Source: Blattabacterium cuenoti
GTDB lineage: Bacteria; Bacteroidota; Bacteroidia; Flavobacteriales; Blattabacteriaceae
NCBI RefSeq assembly: GCF_014251635.1
Contig: NZ_CP059194.1
Coordinates: forward strand, 186,001 to 250,000
Direction: 5' to 3'
Length of the DNA stretch: 64,000 bases
Part shown: positions 44,004 through 52,456 of the stretch, one piece after another
Numbering within the stretch: position 1 is the first letter of the stretch
Layout of the letters: each line of letters starts with the position of its first letter
Made by a program: the position numbers and the translations under genes
The notes under the pieces: model-generated
Seen by the model: only the letters and a program-made list of their open reading frames with translations
The model's database searches: none
Told to the model about the DNA's origin: nothing

Positions 44004-44763
44004 TAGATTTTATGTATTTTCTTATACTTTCTACCAATTTATTTTTATCTAACGATTGAATAAAAGAACTTCCAATAATTCCTCCATTAGCATATTGACA
44101 TGATAAATTAAAAGTTTTTTTATCTTTTATCCCGAAACCAATCAATTTTGGAATGTTGTTAGAAAATTTTTTGACATGTTTAAAAAATGAGATTTGTTCT
44201 TCTCCAAAAGTATTGACGCCACCTGTAGTAGAATTAGAAGAAACTATATATAAAAATCCATCACTTATTTTACTTAACAGAGATATTCTGGATGAATTAG
44301 TTTTTGGAGTGATTAAAAATATCATAGATAATAAATATTCTTTAAATATATTTTGATATTTATGTAAAAAAATCTCTACCGGGAGATCCGGTAAAATTAA
44401 TCCGGAAACACCTGACTCTTTACATCTTTTTAAAAATTTTTCTTTTCCAAATTTATAAAATTGATTGTAATACCCCATAAGAATAATAGGAATTTTTATT
44501 TTTCCTTTCAATTCTTCTATTTGATCAAATAATAAGGAGATGTTCATTCCATTTTTCAACGAAGTTTTGTTACTTTTTTGAATAATCATTCCGTCTGACA
44601 AAGGATCAGAATAGGGAATTCCTATCTCAACTAAATCTACAGGAAGGTCTTGCAAAACTTCTATTATTTTCCCTGTGCTATTTAAATAAGGAAACCCTGC
44701 CGTAAAATAAATACATAATATATCTTTATTTTTATTTCTAAATAAATTATGAATTTGATTCAT
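43996..44763 (-). CDS. trpA: Tryptophan synthase alpha subunit
   Basis: This is a 255-residue barrel from the ATG at 44763; alternatives at 44766 or 44781 only extend the overlap with trpB. LVEIGIPYSDPLSDGMIIQ carries both catalytic acids (E46, D57). GLILPDLPVE, SSNSTTGGV and IGFGIKDKKTF are further signatures. It cleaves indole-3-glycerol phosphate and channels indole to TrpB. It is the last gene of the trp operon and overlaps the trpB end by about 17 nt. Confidence 0.95.
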   Translation of the reverse strand: MNQIHNLFRNKNKDILCIYFTAGFPYLNSTGKIIEVLQDLPVDLVEIGIPYSDPLSDGMIIQKSNKTSLKNGMNISLLFDQIEELKGKIKIPIILMGYYNQFYKFGKEKFLKRCKESGVSGLILPDLPVEIFLHKYQNIFKEYLLSMIFLITPKTNSSRISLLSKISDGFLYIVSSNSTTGGVNTFGEEQISFFKHVKKFSNNIPKLIGFGIKDKKTFNLSCQYANGGIIGSSFIQSLDKNKLVESIRKYIKSIR

Positions 44764-45949
44764 CATTTGAGAATTTAACAAAAAATTTATCGTAAATATT
44801 AATATCTTTATCTCCTCTTCCAGACAAAGTTACAATTACTATATCCTCTTTTTTAAGAGAAATTTTTTTTAGTGCAGCTAATGCATGAGCACTTTCTAAA
44901 GCAGGAATAATTCCTTCTGATCGGATTAATTCATATCCCGCTTGTAAAGCTTCTTTGTCTGTAGAATGTAAAAAATTTACACGTTTTTTTACGAAAAGAT
45001 TAGCAAACATGGGGCCAATACCTGGATAATCTAACCCTGGAGAGATAGAATAAGCGGGAAGGACTTGACCGTCTTGATCCTGTAAAATCAATGTCATACT
45101 TCCATGTAATATACCTTTAGATCCACAATGAATAGACGCAGCTGTCTTTCTTGTTGTAATGCCTAGTCCAGAAGCTTCTACCGCCACAAGATTAACATAA
45201 TTATCATCCAAAAAATGATAAAAAGAACCAGCCGCATTGCTCCCTCCTCCTATGCAAGCCACTACATAATTAGGAGAAGAGACCCCTTCTATTTCTTTTA
45301 ATTGTATTTTAACTTCTTCGCTTATAATAGATTGAATATCTGCAACCATTTGAGGATAAGGATGAGGCCCCACCGTAGAACCAATTAAATAATAACTTTC
45401 TGGATGATTAATCCAATAACGAATTGCTTCATTAACAGCATCTTTAAGTGTTTTATCTCCACTCAAAACCGGAATTACCTCGGCCCCTAGAGATTTCATT
45501 CTGATAACATTACTATGTTGACGTTGCATATCTATTTCTCCCATAAAAATTACACATTTTAAATGCATTAGTGTACAAATAGTAGCTGTTGCAACTCCAT
45601 GTTGTCCAGCACCTGTTTCTGCAACAATTTTTTTTTTCCCTAATTTTTTTGCGAGTAAAGCTTGACCTATAGCATTATTAATTTTATGCGATCCTGTATG
45701 ATTAAGGTCTTCTCTCTTAAGATAAATTTTAGCATGATATTGATTTGAATATTTTTTGCAAAAAAATAAAGGAGTAGGTCTTCCTACATAATTTTTTAGT
45801 AAATCTTTATATGTTTTTTGATATTCATAACTTGTAATAAGTTTTTTATATTTGTATTGTAATTCTGTTATATTATAATGTAACATTTCAGGGATAAAAG
45901 CCCCTCCAAACTCTCCATAATATCCATTTTCATCAACAAAATATTTCAT
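44747..45949 (-). CDS. trpB: Tryptophan synthase beta subunit
   Basis: This is a 400-residue PLP enzyme. YYGEFGGAFIPEML opens the protein, and the Schiff-base Lys is in NHTGSHKINNAIGQALLAKKLG (around residue 86). AETGAGQHGVATA, the phosphate loop CIGGGSNAAG and LSGRGDKDI near the C-terminus are all intact. It makes tryptophan from indole and serine. Its ATG overlaps the trpF stop by 4 nt (ATGA). Confidence 0.97.
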   Translation of the reverse strand: MKYFVDENGYYGEFGGAFIPEMLHYNITELQYKYKKLITSYEYQKTYKDLLKNYVGRPTPLFFCKKYSNQYHAKIYLKREDLNHTGSHKINNAIGQALLAKKLGKKKIVAETGAGQHGVATATICTLMHLKCVIFMGEIDMQRQHSNVIRMKSLGAEVIPVLSGDKTLKDAVNEAIRYWINHPESYYLIGSTVGPHPYPQMVADIQSIISEEVKIQLKEIEGVSSPNYVVACIGGGSNAAGSFYHFLDDNYVNLVAVEASGLGITTRKTAASIHCGSKGILHGSMTLILQDQDGQVLPAYSISPGLDYPGIGPMFANLFVKKRVNFLHSTDKEALQAGYELIRSEGIIPALESAHALAALKKISLKKEDIVIVTLSGRGDKDINIYDKFFVKFSNDESNS

Positions 45950-46572
45950 AATTTTCTTATTTTTTTTATGAACGCATTTAATTTCATATCATCTTTTTTT
46001 CCTGGAAAAATTTCAAATTTACTATTAATATCGATTGCAAACATTTTCGGATGAAAAAAATTTTTGATTTTATCAACATCTTGTATTCCAATCCCTCCAC
46101 TTAAAAAAAAAGGAATTTGAAAAGTGTATTCATAAAGTTTTTTCCAACAAAATTTTTGCCCACTACCTCCATAATAAATTGTATTATTATCAAATAAAAA
46201 ATAAGTGCAAAAAGGAACATAATTCACAATTTTTTTAAAAGAAAAAGAATCATCGATTCTAAAGCATTTAATTAATTTTAATCCTTTTTTGAATAATTTT
46301 TCACAATAAAAAGGGCTTTCTGTTCCATGCAATTGAATAAAATCTAGTTTATTTTTTGTTTTTATTTTCAATATATTTTCTTCTGACTCGTTTACAAAAA
46401 CACCTATTTTCAATATTCCTTTTTTTATTTTTGGAATAATAAAATTAAAACCTACAAATCTAGGGGAATTAGGATAAAATATAAAACCTAAAAAATCAGG
46501 TAATAAATCAGAAATTTTTTGTACATTAAATTTCATTCCGCATATTTTTACTTTTAATAATTGGGATTTCAT
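45946..46572 (-). CDS. trpF: Phosphoribosylanthranilate isomerase
   Basis: This is a 208-residue barrel from the ATG at 46572 (MKSQLLKVKICGM), 2 nt after the trpC stop; the longer frame overlaps trpC by 49 nt. VKICGMK carries the catalytic Cys, FIFYPNSPRFVG, IGVFVNES and FIQLHGTESP follow, and FLSGGI is the phosphate loop. The second catalytic Asp is expected in LFDNNTIYYGGSGQKF, where D is seen before NN. The protein is divergent but complete. It isomerises PRA to CdRP. Confidence 0.9.
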   Translation of the reverse strand: MKSQLLKVKICGMKFNVQKISDLLPDFLGFIFYPNSPRFVGFNFIIPKIKKGILKIGVFVNESEENILKIKTKNKLDFIQLHGTESPFYCEKLFKKGLKLIKCFRIDDSFSFKKIVNYVPFCTYFLFDNNTIYYGGSGQKFCWKKLYEYTFQIPFFLSGGIGIQDVDKIKNFFHPKMFAIDINSKFEIFPGKKDDMKLNAFIKKIRKL

Positions 46573-46574
46573 AT

Positions 46575-47372
46575 TTATTCTATATTCAGTCTTTTCGATA
46601 AGGATTTTATAAAATTCTTGCAAATTTTTCCAGGATCCTTTTTTTTCATAAAATGTTCTCCAATTAAAAAGCCTTTAAATCCTTGTTTTTTTAACTTTAA
46701 GATATGATTTACATCAGCAATTCCACTTTCTGCAATTTTTATATAACTATTAGGAATTTTTGAAGATAATCTTAAACAATTATTATAATCCACAATAAAA
46801 GTTTGTAAATCACGATTATTAATTCCTACAATATCCAAGTTGTCTGTTATTTTGTTTATTTCATATTCATTATGAATTTCAATAATAACTTCTAGATCAA
46901 TATCTTTTGCCAATTTAGAAAAATTGGCTATTTGGTTTTTAGAAAGTATTCCAGCAATTAATAAAATAACATCAGCTCCCACAGATTTAGATTCTATAAT
47001 TTGATATTCATCAATAATAAAATCTTTTCTTAAGATAGGAACAGAAACTATAGAACGTGATTTTTCTAAATTTTCATTTTTACCGGAAAAAAAATGTTGA
47101 TCTGTAAGAATAGATATTCCACTAACCCCTGCAGATTCATAATCTTTAACCACTTTTTCTACTGATATTGTTTTATTAATAATTCCTTTAGAAGGAGACT
47201 TACATTTAAATTCAGCAATAATACCAGTATGGTTTTTTTTTATATTTTTTACGAGAGAAAAAGTTTTTCTTTCAAAGAAAGAACTTTTTTCCAACTTTTT
47301 TATAGGGCGTATAATTTTGTTTTTATATATCTCTTTTTGTTTGACAGATACAATTTTTTCAAGAATACTCAT
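46575..47372 (-). CDS. trpC: Indole-3-glycerol phosphate synthase
   Basis: This is a 265-residue barrel. IIAEFKCKSPSKG carries the catalytic Glu and Lys, GVSGISILTDQHFFSG follows, VPILRKDFI holds the second Lys, and NRDLQTF, IAESGI and GFLIGEHFM complete the pattern. It is a stand-alone enzyme, not fused to TrpF. Its ATG overlaps the trpD stop by 4 nt (ATGA). Confidence 0.95.
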   Translation of the reverse strand: MSILEKIVSVKQKEIYKNKIIRPIKKLEKSSFFERKTFSLVKNIKKNHTGIIAEFKCKSPSKGIINKTISVEKVVKDYESAGVSGISILTDQHFFSGKNENLEKSRSIVSVPILRKDFIIDEYQIIESKSVGADVILLIAGILSKNQIANFSKLAKDIDLEVIIEIHNEYEINKITDNLDIVGINNRDLQTFIVDYNNCLRLSSKIPNSYIKIAESGIADVNHILKLKKQGFKGFLIGEHFMKKKDPGKICKNFIKSLSKRLNIE

Positions 47373-48370
47373 AAGCTTAATAATTTTTTTAGAATATTCT
47401 TTGCTTTTCCACTTTTTAATGAATGCTTTGCTTTATCATAATTGTTTTCAAGACTATCTTGATTTAATAAACTTAATGCAAACGTAGCATTTGTTAGAAC
47501 GACTTCATTTTGAGCTAAAGTCCCTTCTCCAGATAAAACACTAATAAATATACGAATATTTTCTTCTGTATTTTTACCTCCTTTCAATTCAGTGGGGTTT
47601 ACTTTAATCTTTTTATTTCCTATTTCTAATTCTTTTATGGAGTAAAATCGTTCCCCTTTTGGGGTGTAACATTTTACATCACTAGTAAGTGTGATTTCAT
47701 CATAACCATCTAAACTGTGAATAATAGCATAATTATTTTTCGTATTTTGATACATATAATGATATATTCTTGCTAATTCTAAGTTATTGACTCCTAACAA
47801 TTGATTTCTTGGTTTTCCTGGATTTAATAATGGACCAAGTATATTAAAAATAGTTTTAACTCCTAGTTCCTTTCTTACCCCAGATATTCTATTCAATACA
47901 GGATGAAATGTAGGAGCATGTAAATAACAAATTCCTACTTTATCCAATTGATTTTTCAAATTTTCTTCTTTGTTAGTAAAATGATACCCTAATCCTTTTA
48001 AGATGTTTGAAGACCCTGTGATAGAAGAAGAACTAAAACTTCCATGTTTGATTACTTTTTCTCCTGTTCCTGCTACTACAAAACATGCTAAAGTAGAGAT
48101 ATTAAAAGTATTTTTTCCATCTCCGCCTGTTCCTACAATATCGACAGCATTAAATTCTGTAAGGTTTACTTTTATAGATAGCTCCATGATAGCTTGTCTA
48201 AAACCGACAATCTCTTCTAAAGTGGGTGGTCTCATATTATATATAGTGGCTATCGCTACTATTTGTGTTTGATTAATTCTACCTTTTGATAATTCTATAA
48301 AAAGATTTTTCGCTTCTTGTTTTGTTAATGTTTTTTCTAAAAAAAGATTTTTTAATATTTTATTATTCAT
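47369..48370 (-). CDS. trpD: Anthranilate phosphoribosyltransferase
   Basis: This is a 333-residue enzyme from the ATG at 48370 (MNNKILKNLFLEKTLTKQEA), which overlaps the trpG stop by 4 nt. The PRPP loop VDIVGTGGDGKNTFNISTLA and KHGSFSSSSITGSSNILKGLG are the key motifs, with NILGPLLNPGKP following. The family usually reads KHGNRxxSS, so the NR of that loop is changed to SF here, which is notable. It transfers phosphoribose to anthranilate and is not fused to TrpG. Confidence 0.94.
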   Translation of the reverse strand: MNNKILKNLFLEKTLTKQEAKNLFIELSKGRINQTQIVAIATIYNMRPPTLEEIVGFRQAIMELSIKVNLTEFNAVDIVGTGGDGKNTFNISTLACFVVAGTGEKVIKHGSFSSSSITGSSNILKGLGYHFTNKEENLKNQLDKVGICYLHAPTFHPVLNRISGVRKELGVKTIFNILGPLLNPGKPRNQLLGVNNLELARIYHYMYQNTKNNYAIIHSLDGYDEITLTSDVKCYTPKGERFYSIKELEIGNKKIKVNPTELKGGKNTEENIRIFISVLSGEGTLAQNEVVLTNATFALSLLNQDSLENNYDKAKHSLKSGKAKNILKKLLSL

Positions 48371-48948
48371 AATAAATTTAAATTCAGCCAATTATCTATT
48401 ATTTTTTCCCCATATGGAGTTAAAATAGATTCTGGATGAAATTGTACTCCACACACATCATAAAATTTGTGACGTAAAGCCATAATTTCCCCTTTTTTTC
48501 CAATAGCTGTTATCTGAAGTTCTTCAGGAAAATTATGTGGAGATATAATCCAAGAATGATAACGTCCGACTTTAATCTCTTTAGGTAATTTTTGAAATAA
48601 AATCTCTTGTGTATCTACAATTTTAATTAAACTAGATATTCCATGATAAACCTCTTTTGTATTCAGAAGAGTAGCTCCAAACACTTCTCCTATTGCTTGT
48701 TGACCTAAACAAACTCCGAAAATACTTTTTGTAGAAGCAAAAGCTTTTACTAAAGGTTTTAAAATATGTGCTTCATCAGGTATTCCAGGTCCTGGAGAAA
48801 GAATAATTTTATTATATTTTTCTATATCCGATAGTTTAATTTCGTTATTTCTAGATACTTGTATCGGATTTGTTGTTAATTTTTTTACAGCATGTACAAG
48901 ATTATAAGTAAAAGAGTCATAATTATCCAAAATCAGTATTTTATTCAT
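48367..48948 (-). CDS. trpG: Anthranilate synthase component II (glutamine amidotransferase)
   Basis: This is a 193-residue class I amidotransferase. ILILDNYDSFTYNLVH, SPGPGIPDEA, FGVCLGQQAIGEVFGA with the nucleophile Cys, GRYHSWII and CGVQFHPESILTPYG with the catalytic His/Glu are all present. It supplies ammonia to TrpE. A related PabA role for folate synthesis is possible if no separate pabA exists. It lies 6 nt after trpE and overlaps trpD by 4 nt. Confidence 0.95.
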   Translation of the reverse strand: MNKILILDNYDSFTYNLVHAVKKLTTNPIQVSRNNEIKLSDIEKYNKIILSPGPGIPDEAHILKPLVKAFASTKSIFGVCLGQQAIGEVFGATLLNTKEVYHGISSLIKIVDTQEILFQKLPKEIKVGRYHSWIISPHNFPEELQITAIGKKGEIMALRHKFYDVCGVQFHPESILTPYGEKIIDNWLNLNLL

Positions 48949-48954
48949 AATACT

Positions 48955-50364
48955 TCATATATTTTTAGCTAATTCTATAGCTTTAAATAAGGCCATAAGT
49001 TTGTTATTTACCTCTTCTAACTCTTTTTCTACTTTAGAGTCAGAAACAATCCCTGCGCCAGCTTGAAAAAATAGAGTATTATTTTTACTCACAAAAGAAC
49101 GAATGACTATGGCCGTATTAATACAAGAATTATTTAATCCAAAAAAACCAATTGCCCCTCCATATATTCCTCTATGTTGATTTTCAATTTTATCAATTAA
49201 TTCCATCGCCTTATATTTAGGGGCTCCAGAAAGAGTTCCTGCAGGAAAAGTGTCTCCAAATACTTTTATAATTGAGATATTATTATCTATCTTACCAGAT
49301 ACTTTAGACACCATGTGTAATACATGAGAAAAAATTTGTATTTCTTTGAATTTTTCTACTTTAACATTAGAAGAATTTTTACTGAGATCGTTTCTTGCTA
49401 AATCTACTAACATGACATGTTCGGCATTTTCTTTTGGATTACTTGAAAGATTTTCGGATAGATTTTTATCTTTATCTTCATCTCCTGATCTCCGTATTGT
49501 TCCTGCTATTGGATTAATATAAGCTATTTGGTTATGAATAATGAGTTGAGATTCTGGAGAAGAACCAAATAATTTATAATTTCCATAATCAAAATAAAAA
49601 AGATATGGGGAAGGGTTTATAAATCTTAAAGCACGGTATACATTAAACTCATCTCCTTTAAATTTCTGTTGAAATTGACGAGATAATACAATTTGAAAAA
49701 CATCTCCACGTAAACAAGCTTTTACTCCTAAAGATACCATTTTTTTGTATTCTATATCTGTTACATTTGAATAACGACTTCCAATAGATTTAAATGGAAA
49801 AGATGAAAAATTTTTCTTTTTTATTAATTCTATCAATTGATTCATGAAAGTTTTTTTTTCAATATCATAAAACTGATGTTCAATTACATATATCTCATGA
49901 TGAAAATGATGAAACACAATTAAGTTTCGATAAAAACCAAGTCGTATTTTAGGAATATTATATATTTTATTAATTGGGGCATGAAATTGAATATTTTCAA
50001 AATATTGAATACTGTCATAAGACATGTAACCGTATAATCCTGAATAAAAATAAGTTATACTTTCGTTTTCAAATTTTTGAAAAAAATCCTCAATTAAAAT
50101 TTGTATATCCAATTTATCATTTATAAAAATGTCTTTATGAACACAATTAGGATATGATATTCGCAGTACATTTTGATCTAAAATAAGTTCAGAAATAGGA
50201 TCAATACAAAGAATAGAAGAATTATTTTTGGAAATTTGGTAATCAGAATATTCTAATAATAATGTATTAGGAAAAATATCTCTTAGTTTTAAATATAATT
50301 CTATTGGTGTAGCACTATCAGCCAAAATTTTTTTCTGAATAGTTCTAAAATTAAATTTAAACAT
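48955..50364 (-). CDS. trpE: Anthranilate synthase component I
   Basis: This is a 469-residue chorismate-binding enzyme. The C-terminal catalytic domain has VLSRQFQQKFKGDEF, NPSPYLFYFD, GSSPESQL, NPIAGTIRRSGDEDKD, VDLARNDL, the AGTLSGAPK motif and YGGAIGFFG. The N-terminal feedback motif LLES of tryptophan-inhibited enzymes reads LLEY here (Y39; codon at 50248-50250). This serine is needed for normal tryptophan inhibition in Salmonella TrpE, so inhibition may be weaker. It is the first gene of the trpEGDCFBA operon, with the promoter and leader described separately. Confidence 0.95.
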   Translation of the reverse strand: MFKFNFRTIQKKILADSATPIELYLKLRDIFPNTLLLEYSDYQISKNNSSILCIDPISELILDQNVLRISYPNCVHKDIFINDKLDIQILIEDFFQKFENESITYFYSGLYGYMSYDSIQYFENIQFHAPINKIYNIPKIRLGFYRNLIVFHHFHHEIYVIEHQFYDIEKKTFMNQLIELIKKKNFSSFPFKSIGSRYSNVTDIEYKKMVSLGVKACLRGDVFQIVLSRQFQQKFKGDEFNVYRALRFINPSPYLFYFDYGNYKLFGSSPESQLIIHNQIAYINPIAGTIRRSGDEDKDKNLSENLSSNPKENAEHVMLVDLARNDLSKNSSNVKVEKFKEIQIFSHVLHMVSKVSGKIDNNISIIKVFGDTFPAGTLSGAPKYKAMELIDKIENQHRGIYGGAIGFFGLNNSCINTAIVIRSFVSKNNTLFFQAGAGIVSDSKVEKELEEVNNKLMALFKAIELAKNI

Positions 50365-50393
50365 GGCTTATGGTATTTTGACTATGATATGAT

Positions 50394-50427
50394 AAAAAGA
50401 CTGTCATAAAGAAAAAAACAAGTCTTT
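50394..50427 (-). promoter_or_regulatory. Possible attenuator hairpin in the trp leader
   Basis: Read on the minus strand, AAAGACT (50421-50427) and AGTCTTT (50396-50402) can pair with an 18-nt A/T-rich loop, followed by more T residues, as in an attenuator. A 6-bp hairpin (TATTGT/ACAATA, 50432-50447) lies upstream of it. A short leader frame ending near 50450 (MSFLMKMVFFN) has no Trp codons. The function is speculative. Confidence 0.3.
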
Positions 50428-50481
50428 AAAATATTGTTGACACAATACTAATTGAAGAATACCATTTTCATTAGAAATGAC

Positions 50482-50504
50482 ATTTACATCATGCAAATGT
50501 AAAT
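50482..50504 (-). promoter_or_regulatory. trp operon promoter box inside an inverted repeat
   Basis: TACATTTG on the minus strand (50494-50501) matches TAnnTTTG. It overlaps an inverted repeat, ATTTACAT at 50482-50489 and ATGTAAAT at 50497-50504, with a 7-nt spacer. A palindrome covering a promoter is a typical operator position, but no repressor gene is seen nearby. It lies about 130 nt before trpE. Confidence 0.45.
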
Positions 50505-50561
50505 AAATTTTTTCTATTTTTAGATATTAATTATAAATAGTGCAATTTATAATTCGATTAT

Positions 50562-52406
50562 ATGAAAATATTTATTTTTACTTGCTTCCTTTTTGTATAT
50601 CATAATATGGAAGAAAAAATGATAAAAATGCACATTAATGAAAAAAAAACCGAAACAGAAAATATTGAATTTTATCATCCGACTTATCAGGATTACAAAT
50701 TTTGGACAGAAGAAAAAAATCTAAAAAAAATTTTTTTAGAAAAGCCTTTTTCTATAAAAAAATATTATTCTCATAATTTCTTTAAATATGACAATATCGG
50801 GTTTTTTTTCAGTAATGAAAAAGATTTATTTATTCCTAGATACGAAAAATTAATGAAAGAAAATTTTAATGCAAATATGCCTAAAAAAATGTTTTTTTTT
50901 AAGGATCCTTTTTTTTATCGTGAAAAAATTAAATATTTTGATGTAAAAACTCCTTTTTCTGAAATTTTTTACATAAGTGATTTTTTAAAAAAAGAAAAAA
51001 CATTAGGCGGTTTTTTTTCTCAAAATTTTGATGAAAAAAGTAATTATTCCGTAGAATATAGAAATTTTCATTTAGAAAATGAGCTTGATTTAAAAAAAAG
51101 TAAAGATTTATTATTAACCACCTTTAATTATCAAAATCAAAATGATTATAATTATAAATTGTGGGGACATTATATTTATCAAAAATTTGATACGAAAGAA
51201 AAAGAAGAAATCCCAAAATGGGATATTAGAAATTATAAAAATGTTTTTTTTTATCATAAAAAATTAATTCATACTAGATTTTATATAAGTCTTCTTCAAA
51301 AAATTTCTTATATAAAAGAAAAAAACAGATCATTATTTTTAAAAACTTATATGGAATACGAAAAATATTCCAACGATCATTCATTTATAGATTTTAAAGG
51401 AAAAAAAATCAATCATTCTTACTTAAGAAATGGTTTATTTTTAATTTTTAATCGAAAAAAAATCAGCGTAGAAATGGGGGGTATTTTTGATAAAATATAT
51501 TATCAATTATTTAATGATAGTATTAGTAAAAATAAAGATATCAATAATTTGTCCATACAAACCAAAATCTATTATCCTATTAATAATGTTGTTGAATTTT
51601 ATTCAAACGGAAAATGGGTTATAGAAAATTATAATATTAAAAAGTCCTATTTGAAGGGGGATATTATGTTAAATGCGTTTTTATTTTCAAAATTTTGGTT
51701 GCTAACTCAATTGAGTCTAGATGAAAATGATAATATAATCTACAATAATTTTATTCCTATTCATGTTTTAAGAAAAAATCAAGATAGTTATAATAAGAAT
51801 ATATTTTTTTTTGATAGAGAAAAAACAATGAATTTTTCCTTAAGTTCTTACGAAAAAAAATATTGTGTTTCTTTTTATATATCTAAATTGAATCATTCTT
51901 TTCAAGATCAAGATCAAGAAGAAGAAATGAAGAAATTTTTATATCGTAAACATATTCAATTATATGGATTTAAAATCAAAACGACATATGATATATGGAA
52001 ATTTCAATTAAATAACATTTTATTATATCAACAATATGATGCTGATCCATTAGTTTTTTCTATCCCAAATTTTTTATTGAGAAGTACAATATTTTATAAA
52101 AATAATTACTTTCATAAAGCTTTATTTATCCAAACAGGGCTTTCTTTTCATTATTTTAGTAAATTCTATCATCAAAAAGCATCTTATCCTTTTAATTTTC
52201 AAACTTTTTCTTTAGATGAAAAATATGTTCCTAATAAAATTATTGGAGGAATTCCTTTTGTGGATTATTTTTTTAATTTTAAAATATATAGAACTATATT
52301 TTATTTTGGTATCCAAAATATAAATATAGGATTTTATGATGTTTATAATTCTCATAATAATAAACTATTTATTAAAACAGGTTTTTCGTGGAATCTTTTT
52401 ACTTAA
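50562..52406 (+). CDS. Putative beta-barrel porin (Bacteroidetes porin-like)
   Basis: This is a 614-residue protein, rich in aromatic residues and Asn/Lys. Alternating hydrophobic and polar strands continue over the whole length, and the last segment is FIKTGFSWNLFT. TPFSEIFYISDF with LGGFFSQNF, and the late GGIPFVDYFFNFKIYRTIFYFGIQNIN, resemble the putative-porin family common in Flavobacteriia. A weak hydrophobic start (MKIFIFTCFLFVYH) could be a degenerate signal peptide with no clear cleavage site. It is an outer-membrane barrel by inference; the substrate is unknown. It is divergent from the trp operon. Confidence 0.65.
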   Translation: MKIFIFTCFLFVYHNMEEKMIKMHINEKKTETENIEFYHPTYQDYKFWTEEKNLKKIFLEKPFSIKKYYSHNFFKYDNIGFFFSNEKDLFIPRYEKLMKENFNANMPKKMFFFKDPFFYREKIKYFDVKTPFSEIFYISDFLKKEKTLGGFFSQNFDEKSNYSVEYRNFHLENELDLKKSKDLLLTTFNYQNQNDYNYKLWGHYIYQKFDTKEKEEIPKWDIRNYKNVFFYHKKLIHTRFYISLLQKISYIKEKNRSLFLKTYMEYEKYSNDHSFIDFKGKKINHSYLRNGLFLIFNRKKISVEMGGIFDKIYYQLFNDSISKNKDINNLSIQTKIYYPINNVVEFYSNGKWVIENYNIKKSYLKGDIMLNAFLFSKFWLLTQLSLDENDNIIYNNFIPIHVLRKNQDSYNKNIFFFDREKTMNFSLSSYEKKYCVSFYISKLNHSFQDQDQEEEMKKFLYRKHIQLYGFKIKTTYDIWKFQLNNILLYQQYDADPLVFSIPNFLLRSTIFYKNNYFHKALFIQTGLSFHYFSKFYHQKASYPFNFQTFSLDEKYVPNKIIGGIPFVDYFFNFKIYRTIFYFGIQNINIGFYDVYNSHNNKLFIKTGFSWNLFT

Positions 52407-52456
52407 TGAAAAACTATAAAAAAAAATGTAATTTTATTTGTCAAAAGTTAATAAAA

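Noticed and set aside
50365..50561. A Trp-codon leader peptide for classical trp attenuation
   Set aside because: The only short frame in the leader (ending near 50450) has Phe and Met codons but no Trp codon.
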